Below, piece by piece: positions 32,784 through 45,348 of a DNA stretch of 64,000 nucleotides. Position numbers and translations under genes: made by a program. The notes under the pieces are model-generated. The model saw only the letters and a program-made list of their open reading frames with translations, had not been told where the DNA came from and ran no database searches. The first letter of the stretch is position 1; every line of letters starts with the position of its first letter. Origin of the DNA: Edaphochlamys debaryana (taxonomy: Eukaryota > Chlorophyta > Chlorophyceae > Chlamydomonadales). The stretch is taken from contig JAEHOE010000052.1 of assembly GCA_016858145.1 (NCBI GenBank), positions 434,001-498,000 on the forward strand, written 5' to 3'.

Positions 32784-35247
32784 ATGCCAGGAGCTTTCAC
32801 TCTCTGCGATGTGCTCAGGCATCTCACCGCTTCAGCAAACCAGACTGTCTTTGACAGCCTCAACAATGGCTCCATCCGCAACCTAGCGAACTTGCGCCTG
32901 TCTTGCCGGGGCCTTCGCAAACTGATCAACGACTCCGTTACCGAGCTCCGCCTGACGCTGACCAGACTCAGCGCTGATCAGCTCAGCGGCATACCCCTCA
33001 TCAAGGAGGGGCGCTGGCTTGCGCGTTGGCCGCGTGTGAGAAAGGTGACCCTCGACATGCCCCACCGCCGCGGCCATCCCGCACTGCCCGACATCTGCCT
33101 GCTGCCCTTTGTACGCGCGCCCGCGGACGCCTGTGCCCGGCTCCGCGAGCTGATCATCCGCTGCGGCCACTGGGAGGACGTCATAAGCGGCGCTGCCCTG
33201 GCGGGACTGCTGCCGCGCCTGCCGCTGCTGCGCACGCTGAGGCTCGCGGGCTCGCCCGACATGTGTCCCACCGCCTCGGTCTTGGCCGCCACAGCCTTCA
33301 GCGCGCTGCCGCACCTCACCCACCTCCACCTCGACTGCTACGACTGGATGGAGCTGGTGCCTGCTGACGTGGCAGCCCGCCTCACGACCCTGGACGTGGT
33401 CTGCGCCAGCCCGGCTTCCGAGCAGGCGGTCACAAACGCCCCTCGCACCGTCTCCCGCATGGCGTCGCTGCGGCACCTCACGCTAGACTTCGGAGGGTAC
33501 GGAGGGCACTGGTGGCCCGTCGAGTTTCGAAACTTGCTGGAGGAGCTGCCCGCCACCCTGGAGCGGTTGGTGGTTGCACCGGTGGAGGTTTACCAAGAGG
33601 TTGACAATTACTGCATGGCTACCTGCTCGCTTGAGGGCGGCAAGCTGTCCGAGATCACCCTGACCGAGAACTGCTGCGCGTATGGCGCCAAGGACCAGGT
33701 TACGCTGCGCCACCTCGCCAGTTTGCTGGACTGCGTTCTCGGTCCACGTGTGCACAGGCGTGTGCAAGCAGTGGGCGCCGCCCGACTGCGGCGCCTCGAC
33801 CTGCGGGGTCCGCTCGACCTGCCCCGCAAGGTCGCGGACTCAGACGTCGACATCAAGGAGCTGCTCTCGCGCGTCGACGAGGTCTCGCTCGCCAAGCTGG
33901 TCTGCCCGTACGGCATTGCAGAGACGGGCATGTACGACCGTCACGGCACCGACAATGAGAGTGACGAGGGCAGTGACGACGATGACGATTTCGACCTCAT
34001 GGAGCGCGTGTTGGAGGCGGTCCGCCTGTTCGGTGTGCCCGAGGAGCTGCAGTGGAAGTCCCGCGTCAGCGGCACCGTGCGGCTGCGGCCGCCCTCGTCC
34101 GGGCCCTCATCCGGGCCGCAGCCGCCAGGCGGCGGCGCCCGCAGCACTCCGCGCAGGACGCTGCCGCCGCCACCTGCAGAAGTGCCGCTCACGCAGCTGG
34201 TGGACCGGGCCCTGGGCCGCATGGTCCGGGCCAGCACGGGCCCCTCGGCGGCCGAGCAGGCCACCACGGTGCTCCTTCGCGGCGCCTTCGTGGAGGGGCT
34301 GCTGGGCTCGGGCGATGCGGCGGTGCGCGAGTGGGTCGAGCGCCTGGCGTCGGCCGTCGCCAGCGAGCAGCCGGCGGCGGGGGGCCCACGCGGGCGAGGG
34401 CGGGGGCGGGGGCCCAGCCGGGAGCACCGGCTGTGCTGGTACGAGGCGCTGCCCTCGGCCAAGGCCCTGGTGATTGCGTGCAGCTCGGCGGCGGCGGCGT
34501 ATTGGGCGTGCGCAAAGGCCCACCGCATCCTGCATGATGCCGTGGGCGTGAACATCGGCGCGTGGGAGCTGCTGTGGACGCCCCTGCCGCTGGACCGGGC
34601 GCTGCTGCAGGTGGGTGGGTGGTGGTGTGGGGTTGAGGGCTGGGTTGGCCTGGCCAGGGTCGTGTCGGGTGAAGGGGGCCGGGTTTTGGGTCCGGAGTCC
34701 CGTGGGTGGTGGTGGGGTGGGCTTAGGGGTGGCCTCACTGGGCACGGGTATGTCGCCCGGGTCTGAAAGGGGATATGGGGTTTGGGTTTGGGTAAAGGTG
34801 CCGTGTTGTTAACCGTTGGTGAGCTCAGCTCGAAGCACGCTTAATGCCGCTCAACCCGACGCCTCCGACCGCCCGATGCGCCCCGCCCCGCAGACGCTTC
34901 AGGCGCTGTGGGATGGCGAAGAGGAGGGGGAGGAGCACGGGACAGGCGCTGGCGAGGACGCGGGGGCGGTGCCCGGTGCACGTAAGCAGACCGGCGAGCC
35001 GGGTAACACGGACTCCGAGGCGGAGGGGGCGGAGGGCGCGGCCCAGGGGACGGGAAGCGGCCTTGTCGTCGTCGGCGGTGCTCCAAATGGGGCCGGGGCA
35101 CCAGCCAGCAGCGTCAGCGCTGAGGGCCGGTGTGGCGGTGTGGGCGATGACAGCAGGAGCGAGTTCGGGATCGCGCGGCTGCAGTGGCTGCTGGAGACGT
35201 GGGAGGCGCTGGGGGACCTGCCCGACCCCGTGTACCTGAGCAAGTAG
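32784..35247 (+). CDS. F-box-like/leucine-rich family protein, copy 6
   Basis: Exon 1 is 32784-34610 and exon 2 is 34894-35247, giving about 726 residues. The frame is open upstream to 32616, but the Met at 32784 was chosen because it places FTLCDVLRHLTASANQTVF and RLSCRGLRKLIN exactly as in the sisters. GRWLARWPRVRKVTLDM is near residue 75. Leucine-rich repeats follow, with DWMELVPADVAARL (the WLPCIQPGL equivalent) near 188. An acidic run (about 390-405) precedes FGVPEELQWKSRVSGTVRLR. The C-terminal region ends TPLPLDRALLQ at CAG|GTGGGT. Exon 2 (TLQALWDGEEEGEEHGTGAG) has an extended Gly/Ala/Glu insert before the RLQWLLETWEAL helix. The LDRALLQ ending groups it with the copies at 54272 and 58308. 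Confidence 0.82.
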
Positions 35248-36526
35248 GCGCCCAAAGCATGAGCAGTTGACTTGTGATGCAGAGTGTCCCGGTGACAAGG
35301 CTGTGACTTGTAGCTATGCATGCGGTCGCCAGGCTGTGACCCATGAATGATTGGATGTGCAGACTTGCAATTGAGACAAGGGTAGGAGTGGAGGGTTGGG
35401 GCAGGCTACTGCACGTACATGCCGTGCGCTAAAAGTGTGGCGGAAGCTTCAAGTGCTGGATAATCATCTGCGTCTCATGTTCGCATTTATGGATTCGCAA
35501 GGCGCTAACGTGACCCCGTGAACTGTTACGCGCACTGCGCTTGAAATGGCAACCGTTTGTGGCTTGAGCCACTGCGGGAGGGATGGAGCAAGTAATTGAC
35601 GCTCTCCGGTTGGTAGGCTAGCTGCGTTGCCGAGCGTTGTGGGCACCGAACGGCATGGATGTGTCTAGCTAAGCGGGCTGAGGCAGGAATGGCGGCAGGA
35701 GTGTTGGTGCCAGCGGCTGCAACACGGAGCCTTCTGTTGTGAGTGTGGGGGCGAAGTGCGAGCGAGCCGGCTTTAGGGGTTAGCATGATTATGGCATGCC
35801 GCAAGAGGACCTTTGCGCGAGCAAGCTGTGAGCTGCGTGCCCGGTTGCGGTGTCAGTTCCTCTTCCAATGAGCTATGGTGGTGGGCCTGGGGCCTCCGCC
35901 CACCACCCCTGCCTGGGGCATCAGCCAATCGGACTTCCCCGGATCGATGGCGCCCCCTAGTTATGGCCTTTGCCCTGGCGGCCTTCGCTTGCGTCTTCAG
36001 CTGAAATGCAGCATTGCATGACTTGCACTTCTGTGCGGCCCGAATGGGCTTCAAGCAGCACGAACACACCCTCAGTTGCCAACGCGGTCATGCATTCATG
36101 CTTCCGTCGAGCTCGCCGTACAACAGGAACTGTGTCCTCGCATCTGCTCAGGAGCTTAGGAGTGACAGACCCTGCCTGCTGTGTGCCTTACAGCTGCCAT
36201 TGCCATACACGCCAAAACACCCTGAGGACGCCGTCATGCCTGACAGCCCAAAGTCTTGCCACGCACAGGCACCGCACCGCACAGTTCCGCCTCACCTATT
36301 CCTCACGACACGTTCTCCCCGAAGACCCTGCTTGCCATCCAAGACTCAACAGCGCACAGCACATCCAGGTCCCGCATCCACGTCCTCCACAGACGCCACG
36401 GCCAAACCCCTCCCAAACAGCCGGCCACACCTAGCCACTTAGCAACGCTGAGCTCCGCACCGAAACGATGAGGCAAGGACGTCTCCGGCCCAAGGCTGCT
36501 TCTGAGGGGGCAGACTCGCGTCTCGG
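35248..36526. other. Convergent intergenic region between copies 6 and 7
   Basis: No gene is supported. The sequence is less GC-rich than its surroundings, with a few short unconvincing open frames. It must contain both 3' UTRs. Confidence 0.45.
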
Positions 36527-38866
36527 CTACAGCCGTGTTGCCTTTGGCAGTAGCTTCTTCAGGCCGCCCATCGTCCGCACCAGCCACCGCAGCCGCTCCA
36601 GGCCTGCCACGTCAGCCCCAGGGCCGCCCTCCTGCTCCTCCCCGTCCCACAGCGCCTGCAGCACCTGAGCGGGAGGGGGAGGGGGGGGAAAAGCGCAAGA
36701 GGAGCAGGAAGTAGGGAGCACTTGAGGAGCTGGACGGAGGTGGCGTTAGGCACGCGGCAAGGCCGCGTCAGCAAATAGACCGTGAGGACTGGACGGCGAT
36801 AAGGCGAAGCGCGGATGGGCAAAGATCATCCAAGGGCTCGCCGGGGACTGGCGGCGGAAGCCACCCAGCTGATGCCTCATGCCCAGCCCACCGCCATGCC
36901 TCCCTTCCGGCTGTGACAGTGCACGCGGACGCAGCCGCCGCCACGTCCTCCGCCGCCATCCCTTCTCCCCTCCCTCCCTCTGTGAGACTCTGGGCTAATG
37001 TCATGTCGCCCCCCAAACGCCGGCCCCGCCCCAACCCGCCGCACGCCACACCTGCGAGACAGCTTCCGCCAGGCCCAGCGAAGCGGGGAGCACCGCCTGA
37101 GCTGGAGGCCCCTGCTGGACTGCCCCTGCCCCGCCGCTGCCGCCAGCAGCGCCGCCGCTGGGCGCCGCCATGGCCTGCCCCTCCGTCACCACTGCCGCCG
37201 CCACCGCCGGCTTAACCGCCTCCGCCGTCATGAGCCGCCGCGCCGCCTCCGCCGCCGCCGCCGAGCTGCACTCCAGCAGCACCGCCGCCGCCGTCGGCAG
37301 CGGCCGGAAGCTGTCGACGCGGGCGGGGCCCAGCCACTCGCCCGGGCACGTCTCCGCCATCTCATCATTGATCTGCCGCAGCCAGCCGCTGAGCGCCTGT
37401 GGCTGCTTGGCCAGGGACTGCATGGCCGGGCTGAGCACCAGCAGGCGGCGAGGGAGCTTGCAGCCGGGGCCGGAGCCGGGCGCTGCATTCGTCGCTGCTG
37501 ACGCTGCTGCGATGCGCTGCACCGCCCGCCGGAGCACGACGTCAGCGGCGGGCGGCAGGGCGCGGCGCTTGGCGCGGCCGCTGCTGCCGCCGCCGCTGCT
37601 GGGGGCACGGAGGTCGGTGCTGGGCGAAGGGTGGGTGGGATCACGGAGCCGCACGCACAAGATGTCGCCGGACCTCAGCCCCCACTCGAGGGCCTCGGGC
37701 ACCCCCAGCGTCCTCGCCAGCGCCAGAGCGTCGGTCGGCGAGCTGGACGGCATGAGGCTCATGGATCCGATCTGGATCTGATCACAGCACGATGCGAGCT
37801 GCGAGAAGCTGGGGCCAATCTTGAGCCGCTCGTCGCCGACGCTCAGCTCCGGCCGCACCCTCAGGCACGGCAGCCGCGGCCCCAGCGCGCGGCTCGGCAG
37901 CAGCGCCGTTACTACAAGGTCTTGCAGCGTCGCGGCAAACATGAATTTGAGAGCTCTGGAGCTGGTGACCTCGAAGGACGAGAGCAAGCCGTGCGTGAGC
38001 TCCAGGGCTACGGCGCAGTGGTGCGGCTCGCGGCGCCCCACTCGCTCCACGCAGCAGCGCCGCACCGAGGGCGGCAGCGCGTCCATCAGGTGCCGAAGCT
38101 CGGCTGGGCTGAAGGACATGGACCGGCATAGCGTGAGTTCCTCGAGTGCTGTTATGCGCGCTACGCATGCCGTCACGCCGGCTGGGCTCAGGACCGTGCC
38201 GCCCGGTTCGTCCGACAGGCCGACACGGAGCACCGCCAGCCGCACCGCTAGCGCGCCCGTTGTCACGTAAGGCAGCCAGTCCCTGTCGCTGAGGGTGAGG
38301 CTGGAGAGGTGGGGAAGCGAGGAGAGGGCGGTGGCGGCCAGGGCCCGGTCGGAGGACCTGGGGCAGAGCCAGCCGTCGAGGTGGACGGCGCGCAGGCTGG
38401 GCAGGCAGCGCAACAGCCGCTCAAGCACGGGCCCCGGTGGCAGCATGTCGGGCTCGTAACAGGTGAGCTCGAGCTCCAGGATGCGAGCGTAGGCGGGTTG
38501 GGAGGTGGTGATGAAGGGTTCGAGGCACTGGGCGCGGGAGGCGGGGTTGAGGTCGTTGCCGCCAGGTAGAGATATGACCACCCGCCGGCAGGCCGGCCAG
38601 CGCTGCAACCAGCGACCGTCCTGGCACAACGATGCAAAGCGATCAGGGTCCAGGCTGCCGGGCCGCAGCTGCAGCTCCTCGAGGTGCGAATCCACGAGCT
38701 CGCGCAGCGCGCGGCACGAGCTCCTGACGCCGCTAAGCCAGCGATAGCACCCATCCTTGCCTAAGGTACGCACTATAGCAGTCGATGCCTGGTATGGAAG
38801 AACTCGGATGAGGTCGCCAAGGCAGGGTGTTGCGCATTCAGGGGCGCGCACTGGAGACAGCTCCAT
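36527..38866 (-). CDS. F-box-like/leucine-rich family protein, copy 7
   Basis: Exon 1 is 38866-37052 and exon 2 is 36664-36527, giving about 650 residues. The frame is open further upstream to 38977, but the Met at 38866 (MELSPVRAPECATP) was preferred because it gives the family-length start. The F-box-like part (LGDLIRVLPYQASTAIVRTL, then RSSCRALRELVD) is residues 16-63. GRWLQRWPACRRVVISL follows. The leucine-rich part includes DWLPYVTTGALAVRL and ALPPSVRRCCVERV, and the VTALLPSRALGPRLP motif is present. A Ser/Gly linker leads to the C-terminal region, which ends LGLAEAVSQ at CAG|GTGTGG. The last exon is VLQALWDGEEQEGGPGADV with a RLRWLVRTMGGLKKLLP helix. It is head-to-head with copy 8, 337 bases apart. 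Confidence 0.82.
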
Positions 38867-39203
38867 CGGTGTGTTTGAACTACGGTGTTTGCAAAACCAA
38901 GTCTGCATACATGCTTGCTTGGAGTGTTGGAGGCGATATCGACGCGCGCGAGCGCTCCCGCGCAAACCGTGCCGCAAGTGGCCCCGCCCCCGCCCCGCCG
39001 CCCGGCCCCCCGCGCGTTCCCCTGCGAGGCCCGCCCCTCTGAATCCTCACCATGCACCAACTTGTTGGTTATGGCCATTGAATTCCTCAACTGAGGCCCG
39101 CGGAGGCGATCTGCTTGTCGCGCCAAAACTCCTCCCAAGCCGCCTGCACCAGAAGCAACGTCCCATAGCTCTAATAACATCGTTGCGTCATGGACTGAAC
39201 ATT
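38867..39203. promoter_or_regulatory. Divergent promoter between copies 7 and 8
   Basis: Only 337 bases separate the start codons of two oppositely transcribed family members, so promoter sequence is presumably shared. No clear TATA box was seen. The centre (38940-39040) is very GC-rich. Confidence 0.45.
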
Positions 39204-42200
39204 ATGGCTCAGAGCTGCTCCCGGTCGACCATTACCCTGAACGATGCCCTCCGCAATCTTTCCTTCGACGCTACCCGAGCTTTAGTAACCGCATTGCATT
39301 CCTCGGGACAGAATACGATACGGAATGCCAGGTTCTGCTGCCGGGGGCTGCGAGACGCGGTGGATCAGGCCATGGAAGCGCTCTCTCTGGACTTGGGGAG
39401 GGAACACGCAGCGTGGCTGTGTGAAGGCGGGAAATGAAGACATGGCCTCGCGTCGACAAGCTCACCTTCAGCCTGCGGGCGTTCCTTCTCGCGGACCCCA
39501 ACCCGCCCCGCCCCACCCTTCTTGCTTCTCCTGCCCTTCGCCGATCTTCTCCGGGGAGCCTGCCCGCGTGTCTCAGCCCTAACTCTCAAGTGCTTGAGCC
39601 TCGATCCCATCCCGAGCGCCGCTCTCGACCAGGCGCTGCAGTGCCTGCCCAACCTCCGAGAGCTGACGGTCGTCGGCCGGCCCCCCCCGGATGCGGAGTC
39701 CCGCGCCCTGGCCGCCTCCGCCCTCTCTTCCCATCCAACACTGACCCGCTTCACGTCCCCAAGCCTCGGCTGGATTTCCCTAATCGGGCCCTCCCTTGCG
39801 GCCCAGCTAACGGCCCTCGACATGGCCCCAATCCAGGTGCCGAGGCTGGTCGAGGCGCTTCCCCGCATGACCGCCCTGCGCGAGCTGAACCTGCTGGACC
39901 CCGCAACGATCGACGGCGGCCTCACCGCAACGGAGGTACGGCAGGTCCTCGACGGGCTGCCGTACTCCGTACAGCGCCTCACGCTGCACGCCAAGCGGCC
40001 GCGCGGGCGCCGCGCGCCGCCGTGCGATGTGGCCTGTCAGCTGTCGGGCGGGCTGCTCACGTCCTTTACCCTCTGGGATTGCGACGAGGAGGACTACCAC
40101 GGCCCCGACTATCTCGACAGCGACGGCGAGGACGACGGCTACAGCCCCCTCACGCCCCGCTCCGTCCTGTCCTCCCTCGCCACCGCGCTGCTGCCCAGCG
40201 CCAAGCTGGGGCCGAGGCTGCCGCTCCTGAGCCTGGGGCTGTGGATGCTCGCGGGCCGCCTGCCCAGCTCCAACCCGGCTGCGGAGCTGCTAGCGCGCTG
40301 CGAGGAGGTTCGCCTGGGCGGGATCACGCTGGATCTGCGCGTACGCCGCTGCTCCGCCGGGGCCGCTGTGGCCATCGCTCGGCTGCTTGGCGTGCCCACG
40401 CGACTGGCCTTCTTCTCCAACACTGAAGATGTGTCACAGGTGGAGCTGCGCCTGAAGCGGCCAGGCGGCGCCCCCCAGACCACCTCCCAGACCGCCTGCC
40501 TCCCAGCCGCCTGCCTGCCTGCGGCCGCCTCCCAGCCCGCCGCCCCGCCCGCCGCTTCACTGGCCCCTCAGCCCTCAGCCCCAACCCTCACGGACTTGGG
40601 CTCTCAGCACTCCGGCCCAGACCCACCGCAGTCCTCCACCCCCAATGCCCATTGCGAGTCCCACGCCCGCTTCCTCCAACGCGTGCTGCAGCGGGCCGTC
40701 TCGGGCCCAGGCCCAGGCGGCGACGACAGCCGCCGCCGCCAGCGCTACCCCCAGCTCCTGCTGCGGGGCCCCGCGCTGCGTCCGATGCTGTCCGAGTGGT
40801 CCGGCTGGACGGAACCGGAACTGGACTCCGGACCGGACGAAGAGCACGGTCCGGAACCGGACACCCAGGGCCTGAACGGACGGCCGCGCGTCGAGGCCTT
40901 CGTCGCCGAGCTCGCGCTTGGCGTGTCGCAGGCCACCGGGAGTGAACCGTGTGGCGCCAGGGTCTGGCGCTTCCTGCCGCTGGCCTGCGCCGATGCGTTG
41001 GTGCTCGAGTGCAGCGACGCAGCGGCGCTGGCGGCAGCTGCGGGGCTGGCGGGGCGAGTGGTGGGGAGCTACAGGTGCGCCCCCGCCGCCTCCGCCTTGG
41101 GGCCGGACTCGAGCGGCAGGAGCGACGACAACAACGGCGGTGGTTGTGGCAGCGGCGGCGGTGGTAGCTATGGCGGCAGCGGCGGCTGTGGCAACGGCGG
41201 TAGCGGATGCAGGGATGGTTGTTGCAACGGCAACGGCGACGGGGGTGGTGAAGAGGCTAGGGCGGCGGCTGGGCCTTCGCTGCATAGCCGTGGCAAAGCG
41301 GTTGGCGGGCGGGCCGGCTGCAGCCCGGAAGGGGCGGAGGCGCAGGGCGTTGGGGGCTTAATTGGGGTAGATTGCCTGGCGCCGCCGCCGCCGGCTGGGG
41401 TGGTCTCCGACGGTGGCCAGACGTCTGGCAGCGGGGCACCGAGCGGTCAGGCGGAGATCAGTTGTGGCGGCGGCGGCGGCAGCGGCGGGGGCCGCGGCGC
41501 GGAGGAGGTTGGGCGGCGGCTGGGCGGGTCGCCCGCTCCAGCCAGCCCCATGGCGGCCCCTGCTGAGGCGCCCCTGGAGGCAGCGCCGCTTTTGCTCCCA
41601 CTGGACAAGCCCCTGATGGAGGTAAGGCACACTGAGGCAGGGGGCACTGGAGTGTGGGGCTGGGGGTCTTGAGGCCCCGCATGTCATGGTCTGGTGTGCG
41701 GGCCGCACAGTTGATTCCGTGTTGGTACCGGTATGCAGCACTGTCTCTTGGGGCACAGGCCGCCTGCGCTCCCGCTGCAGAGTGCTTGAGCTTTCCAACC
41801 CAAACCTTACTTACCACCATACCCGCCATAATTATACCCGCATCAGTCCCTGGGGTCCTGGGCCTTCACGCATGCATCTGCCTCCCTCCCCCGTCCCAAC
41901 CGACGCCCCCCCCCCCACTCCCCATGCCCCGGCACGCACCCACACCCACCGGGGCCCCGCCGCGTAACTGAGCATAGTAACTTAGTAACTTTGCACAACT
42001 TAAATGCCTCTTGCCCTCCCGCCCCCACGCCCCGCAGGCGCTCCTGCAGGCGATGTGGGACGGCGCTGAGGCGGGCGGCCCCGGCACCAACGGCCCCCCG
42101 AGCGGCGACACCCCGGGGCCCCACGGCAGCCCCACGGCGGGCCCAGGCGGGTCCAGCGGGGCCCATGCGGGCCCGGGCGGTGGGCCCCAAGGCGGCCCCG

Positions 42201-42313
42201 GCGGTCCCGGCGCCGGCGATGGCGAGCTGAGTCGGTTCGGGTGGCTGGTCTCGGCTCTGGAGGGCCTCGAGGAGGCGTTGCAGTGGCAGGACCTGCGGTG
42301 GGGCCCGATCTAG
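39204..42313 (+). pseudogene. F-box-like/leucine-rich family, copy 8 (early frameshift)
   Basis: The start at 39204 gives ITLNDALRNLSFDATRALV and RFCCRGLRDAVD, then LCEGGK followed by a TGA at 39435-39437. Alignment with GRWLARWPRV of copy 6 shows 4 bases missing at this point. The KTWPRVDKLTFSL stretch continues in another frame, and the original frame resumes at about 39515 (LLLPFADLLRGACPRV). From there the frame is open to 41621: leucine-rich repeats, the TALLPSAKLGPRLP motif, linker, and a C-terminal region with a Gly/Asn-rich insert. The donor is GAG|GTAAGG and the last exon is 42038-42313 (ALLQAMWDGAEAGGPGTN, Gly/Pro insert, GWLVSALEGLEEAL). Two nearly compensating indels with a long intact remainder suggest recent loss, an unrecognised splice, or an assembly error. 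As read, translation would stop after 78 residues. Confidence 0.65.
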
Positions 42314-43378
42314 GGCGCGGGTTGGCGGCAGGGGCCAAGCCGGGGTAAGACATGGTGCATTGGGCGCTAGGGCGCTAGGGCGCTGTGTGCGGCCACAGGG
42401 CCCAGGGCCCAGGGTGTAGGACATGGTGCATGGGCGCCTTCTTAAAGGTGCCGTCTTGTTGTAGCTCTACGGGTTCTTAAGTACGTAGTTCGTCCACCAT
42501 CAGGGTGCGGGTGGGCGCTAGGGACGGTGCCAGGCCAAGCCATGGACGCGCCCCGTGCACGCCACCCCAGGGGTCGGCAGGAAGGGGCTTTTGCGGCTTC
42601 AGGTACGGTAGTGCAGTATTGGCGCATTGTTATCTGGGTGCTGGACGCGTTGATCTGTCGCCATGGTCTAGTTGTCTTTCGTCTGGGGCTGGGCTGATGC
42701 AGAGGCCCATGCCAGCGAGCGCGTTGGTCGGACCAAGGGAGGCAATCAACCCTTTGCCGTGCATTGCGGACAGCCGCCCCTGTTTGTTTCTGGGCCATGC
42801 CATGCCGCTATGAAGTGCGCTGCTAGGTGCGTAGCGCATGTGGGAAGTGACAGTTGGGACCTTAACGGTAGGGGTGGAGGCGGGCGTTGTGGTCGCATTA
42901 CAGCGTGCTCTGGCGCTTCCGCGCGGACTCACACGCGTTCTGTGCATGGGCGCTGCACACGCGTTCACAGGTCGGAACCTGCCGGCCCGGAAGCTGCAGG
43001 CTGACGTGGATGGGAGAGATCATTCTGCGCGGCGGTTCGGCCGTTCGGAACGCAACGGCTGGACACGTGGCGTGAAGACGGGAGACTTTCCTTAGGCCAC
43101 TCTCCGTAGCTGCAGCCATGTGGAAGGCGGCGTCCGATGGAGTGTGAAGGCGGGGCCCATGCCTGGTCTGCCTGCGGTGGCTTGGTGCAGGGCCTGACGC
43201 ATGTGACGGCGCTCTGCAAAGGGAGGCGGTCCAACACTCGTAACAGGCAGCGGCCTCCTGGGCCTGACGGTGCTCTGTCAGCAGTCTCAGCACCTCGCCG
43301 CAAGGGTCAGCAATCCACAACGCAATAACCGTCCCGTAGAAGCACTTCACGTTTCCACCCGTGGCCCCACAGGCGCGG

Positions 43379-43454
43379 CCAGGAGGCCGGGGGTTCTGTA
43401 ATCGCAGGGGCCGTGAAGCCTAGTCCGGACGACGACGACCAGGAGGCCGGGGGT
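43379..43454 (+). repeat. Direct repeat, 60-base spacing
   Basis: CCAGGAGGCCGGGGGT occurs at 43379 and 43439. The intervening TCGCAGGGGCCGTG...TAGTCCGGA also appears, with a 4-base insertion, at 62059-62092. This suggests a dispersed element. Confidence 0.5.
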
Positions 43455-44420
43455 AGGGGGCAAGGGGGGTCAGCCCACGATGCTCCCGGCCGTCAGGGCT
43501 GCCAGGGAAGGTGCCGGGTGTGCGCGTGCTCGGTGGCAGCTGCCGCGTCCGCGTCCGGCCTTCCGATCCGTGTTGCCGGAACGCCGGGTGTGCTCGGTGG
43601 CGGCTGCCCTCGCGCGCGTGCGCGGCAGGCCAAGCGCAAGCCGATGAGCAGGTGCGAGTGCAGACTTAGCGCGATCTCCCACAGCGACGTGCTGCAGTGG
43701 CTGACTCAACGCGCCAGGGATCCAGTCGGGTTCAGGGGTTCCAGATCCGCCTTACGCGCATGTGCTAAGCAACGTCTCGGAAACAAGGTACTTATACGCA
43801 TTTGACATGTAATCACGCCGGGGGGAGTAGCGACCCCTTGTCACCTATGTGGGGGCTGATGGTTTGGAACGTTGCATGTTCGATCCGTCCTGGTGATTCT
43901 GCGTCGATGGCGCGTCCTCTCTGAGCCTACAGTCGACAACGTCACCCTCCTGATGGAGGGCTGTCGTGGTTGATAATTAGCCCTGTAATGCGTGAGGCGG
44001 GAAACCGAGCAGCGAAAAGGGGCAGCTGCGGGCGGCAGAAGGATCGCGTGCCTGAGTGGAGCGCCAGGGCATCCGGGTAGATGCATGACTACGTGACAAC
44101 CGTTTTGCTGGACATGCACACTGCTTGACTACACAGGCTCCGATCGCTTTCTCCCATACCCTCGTAATGTTTTGCTGGTCACGCAAAGTGCCCCGTTCGC
44201 CCTAGTGCGCTTCCCCCTGGAGAGGCCCCTTCGCCCCGACCCGCACGCTCAGGTAACCTGCCCCAGGTAACTCGTGGGTGGGAGGCTTCGGACGGCTTCG
44301 GGCGGTTTTGGAAGGCTTCGACTTGCCGCCTGGTAAGGTGACGCCGGTCACGCCGCTCTCGGCTCGCAAGAGCAGGGTTGCGGATCGTCGCCGACCAGTG
44401 CATTTGTTGCTGGCCTTGCT

Positions 44421-44456
44421 TTTCGCGTAACTCCTCTCCCGTGTCTCCTTTCCCCC
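44421..44456 (+). repeat. Dispersed repeat fragment, copy a
   Basis: TTCGCGTAACTCCTCTCCCG followed by TGTCTCCTTTCCCCCA. A near-identical stretch lies at 53225-53260. Both are preceded by a GTTGC...TTGCTT segment. Confidence 0.5.
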
Positions 44457-45216
44457 ACTCGCGTTAGTGCCCTTCCCCCTTTTTCCGTGCGGGGGGTTAC
44501 AGGGTCAAGGCTGGGGTGGTGTAAGGGGCAGCAAAGCCACACATGCATGACCGTGCCAGGGGTCCCAGTCTCCAACCTGAACCTGAGGCTGCTAGCTTCG
44601 CAGCTGGGCACGCAGCCTCCTGTACTCCTCAAGCCCACTTAGCCCAGCGCTTGGCCACATATCCACCTCCAGACCCTCCCGCGTGTCCGCACCGTTCGCC
44701 GGCCACGCTCTCAGGTGGGGCGCCGAGCAGGTCCATAGTCCTCTTTCACCTTCGCTTTGGTGTGGCCCCACCAATGGTTGGTGACTTCGCTGCGTGCCTG
44801 GACGCCCCCATTCTCATCACCCTGTGTAACCTCTCTCTCTCTCTTAGGTCCGTCCCGCTCCAACACCGCCCGCGTCATCCCTCCGCCAACTTCCTCACCC
44901 CTTCCTTCCCATGTATGTTCCGTAAACGTCAGACCCATGTCTACGGGGCTTATCCAGCCCTTCATGCCCGTTGCGGCCTCACCAACCAGCAGAAGCCCTT
45001 GACCCGGCGCCCCCAACCGCGGGGTTGACACGCCCGGCGCTCGCTTCGTTCCGGTGGCGCCTAACCCTGTCCAAGCGTACCGGTTCCTACACAGCCCTCA
45101 CGATGCCATAGGCCTACCCAAGCGGCCTTAGCAAACGAAGCACAGCCGGGTCTCAGGCCGTGGCTCGGACAGCAGATGCCGACTCCCAGCGCATACCCTC
45201 ATCCCCGGTACAACTC

Positions 45217-45348
45217 CTAGGGCTCCCGTGGGGACATGCCGCCCACGACCCCCGCCCACGCCTCCAGCATCCACGCCAGCTGCTCCAGCCCCGTGACGTC
45301 CGCGCCGGGCGCGCCCTCCTCAGTGCCGTCCCACAGTCCCTCCAGGAC
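45217..45348 (-). pseudogene. Orphan last exon of copy 9
   Basis: After a proper acceptor (CCCCAG at 45349-45354), the frame reads VLEGLWDGTEEGAPGADVTG, then LEQLAWMLEAWAGVV and a stop at 45217-45219, 43 residues in all. It matches the conserved last exon of the family. However, the expected donor of the upstream exon (position 45667/45666) is CAG|GGGGGG rather than CAG|GT, so it can no longer be joined by the usual splice. Confidence 0.65.

Larger units (their letters stand above)
42314..45216. other. Long intergenic region with repeat fragments
   Basis: No gene is supported over 2.9 kb. It contains a 60-base-spaced direct repeat of AGGAGGCCGGGGGT (43381 and 43441) and a segment shared with 53224 (at 44421). 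Short duplicated GACATGGTGCATGGGCGC-like pieces lie at 42350-42440, and a CT run at 44831-44845. Several stretches look like decayed mobile DNA, but no ends could be defined. Confidence 0.45.

Noticed and set aside
38867..38977. N-terminal extension of copy 7
   Set aside because: Adds 37 Arg/Cys/His-rich residues absent from sister genes; the Met at 38866 gives the family-length start.
43840..43910. tRNA-like GTTCGATCC stretch
   Set aside because: The flanking bases cannot form the T-arm stem or an acceptor stem.
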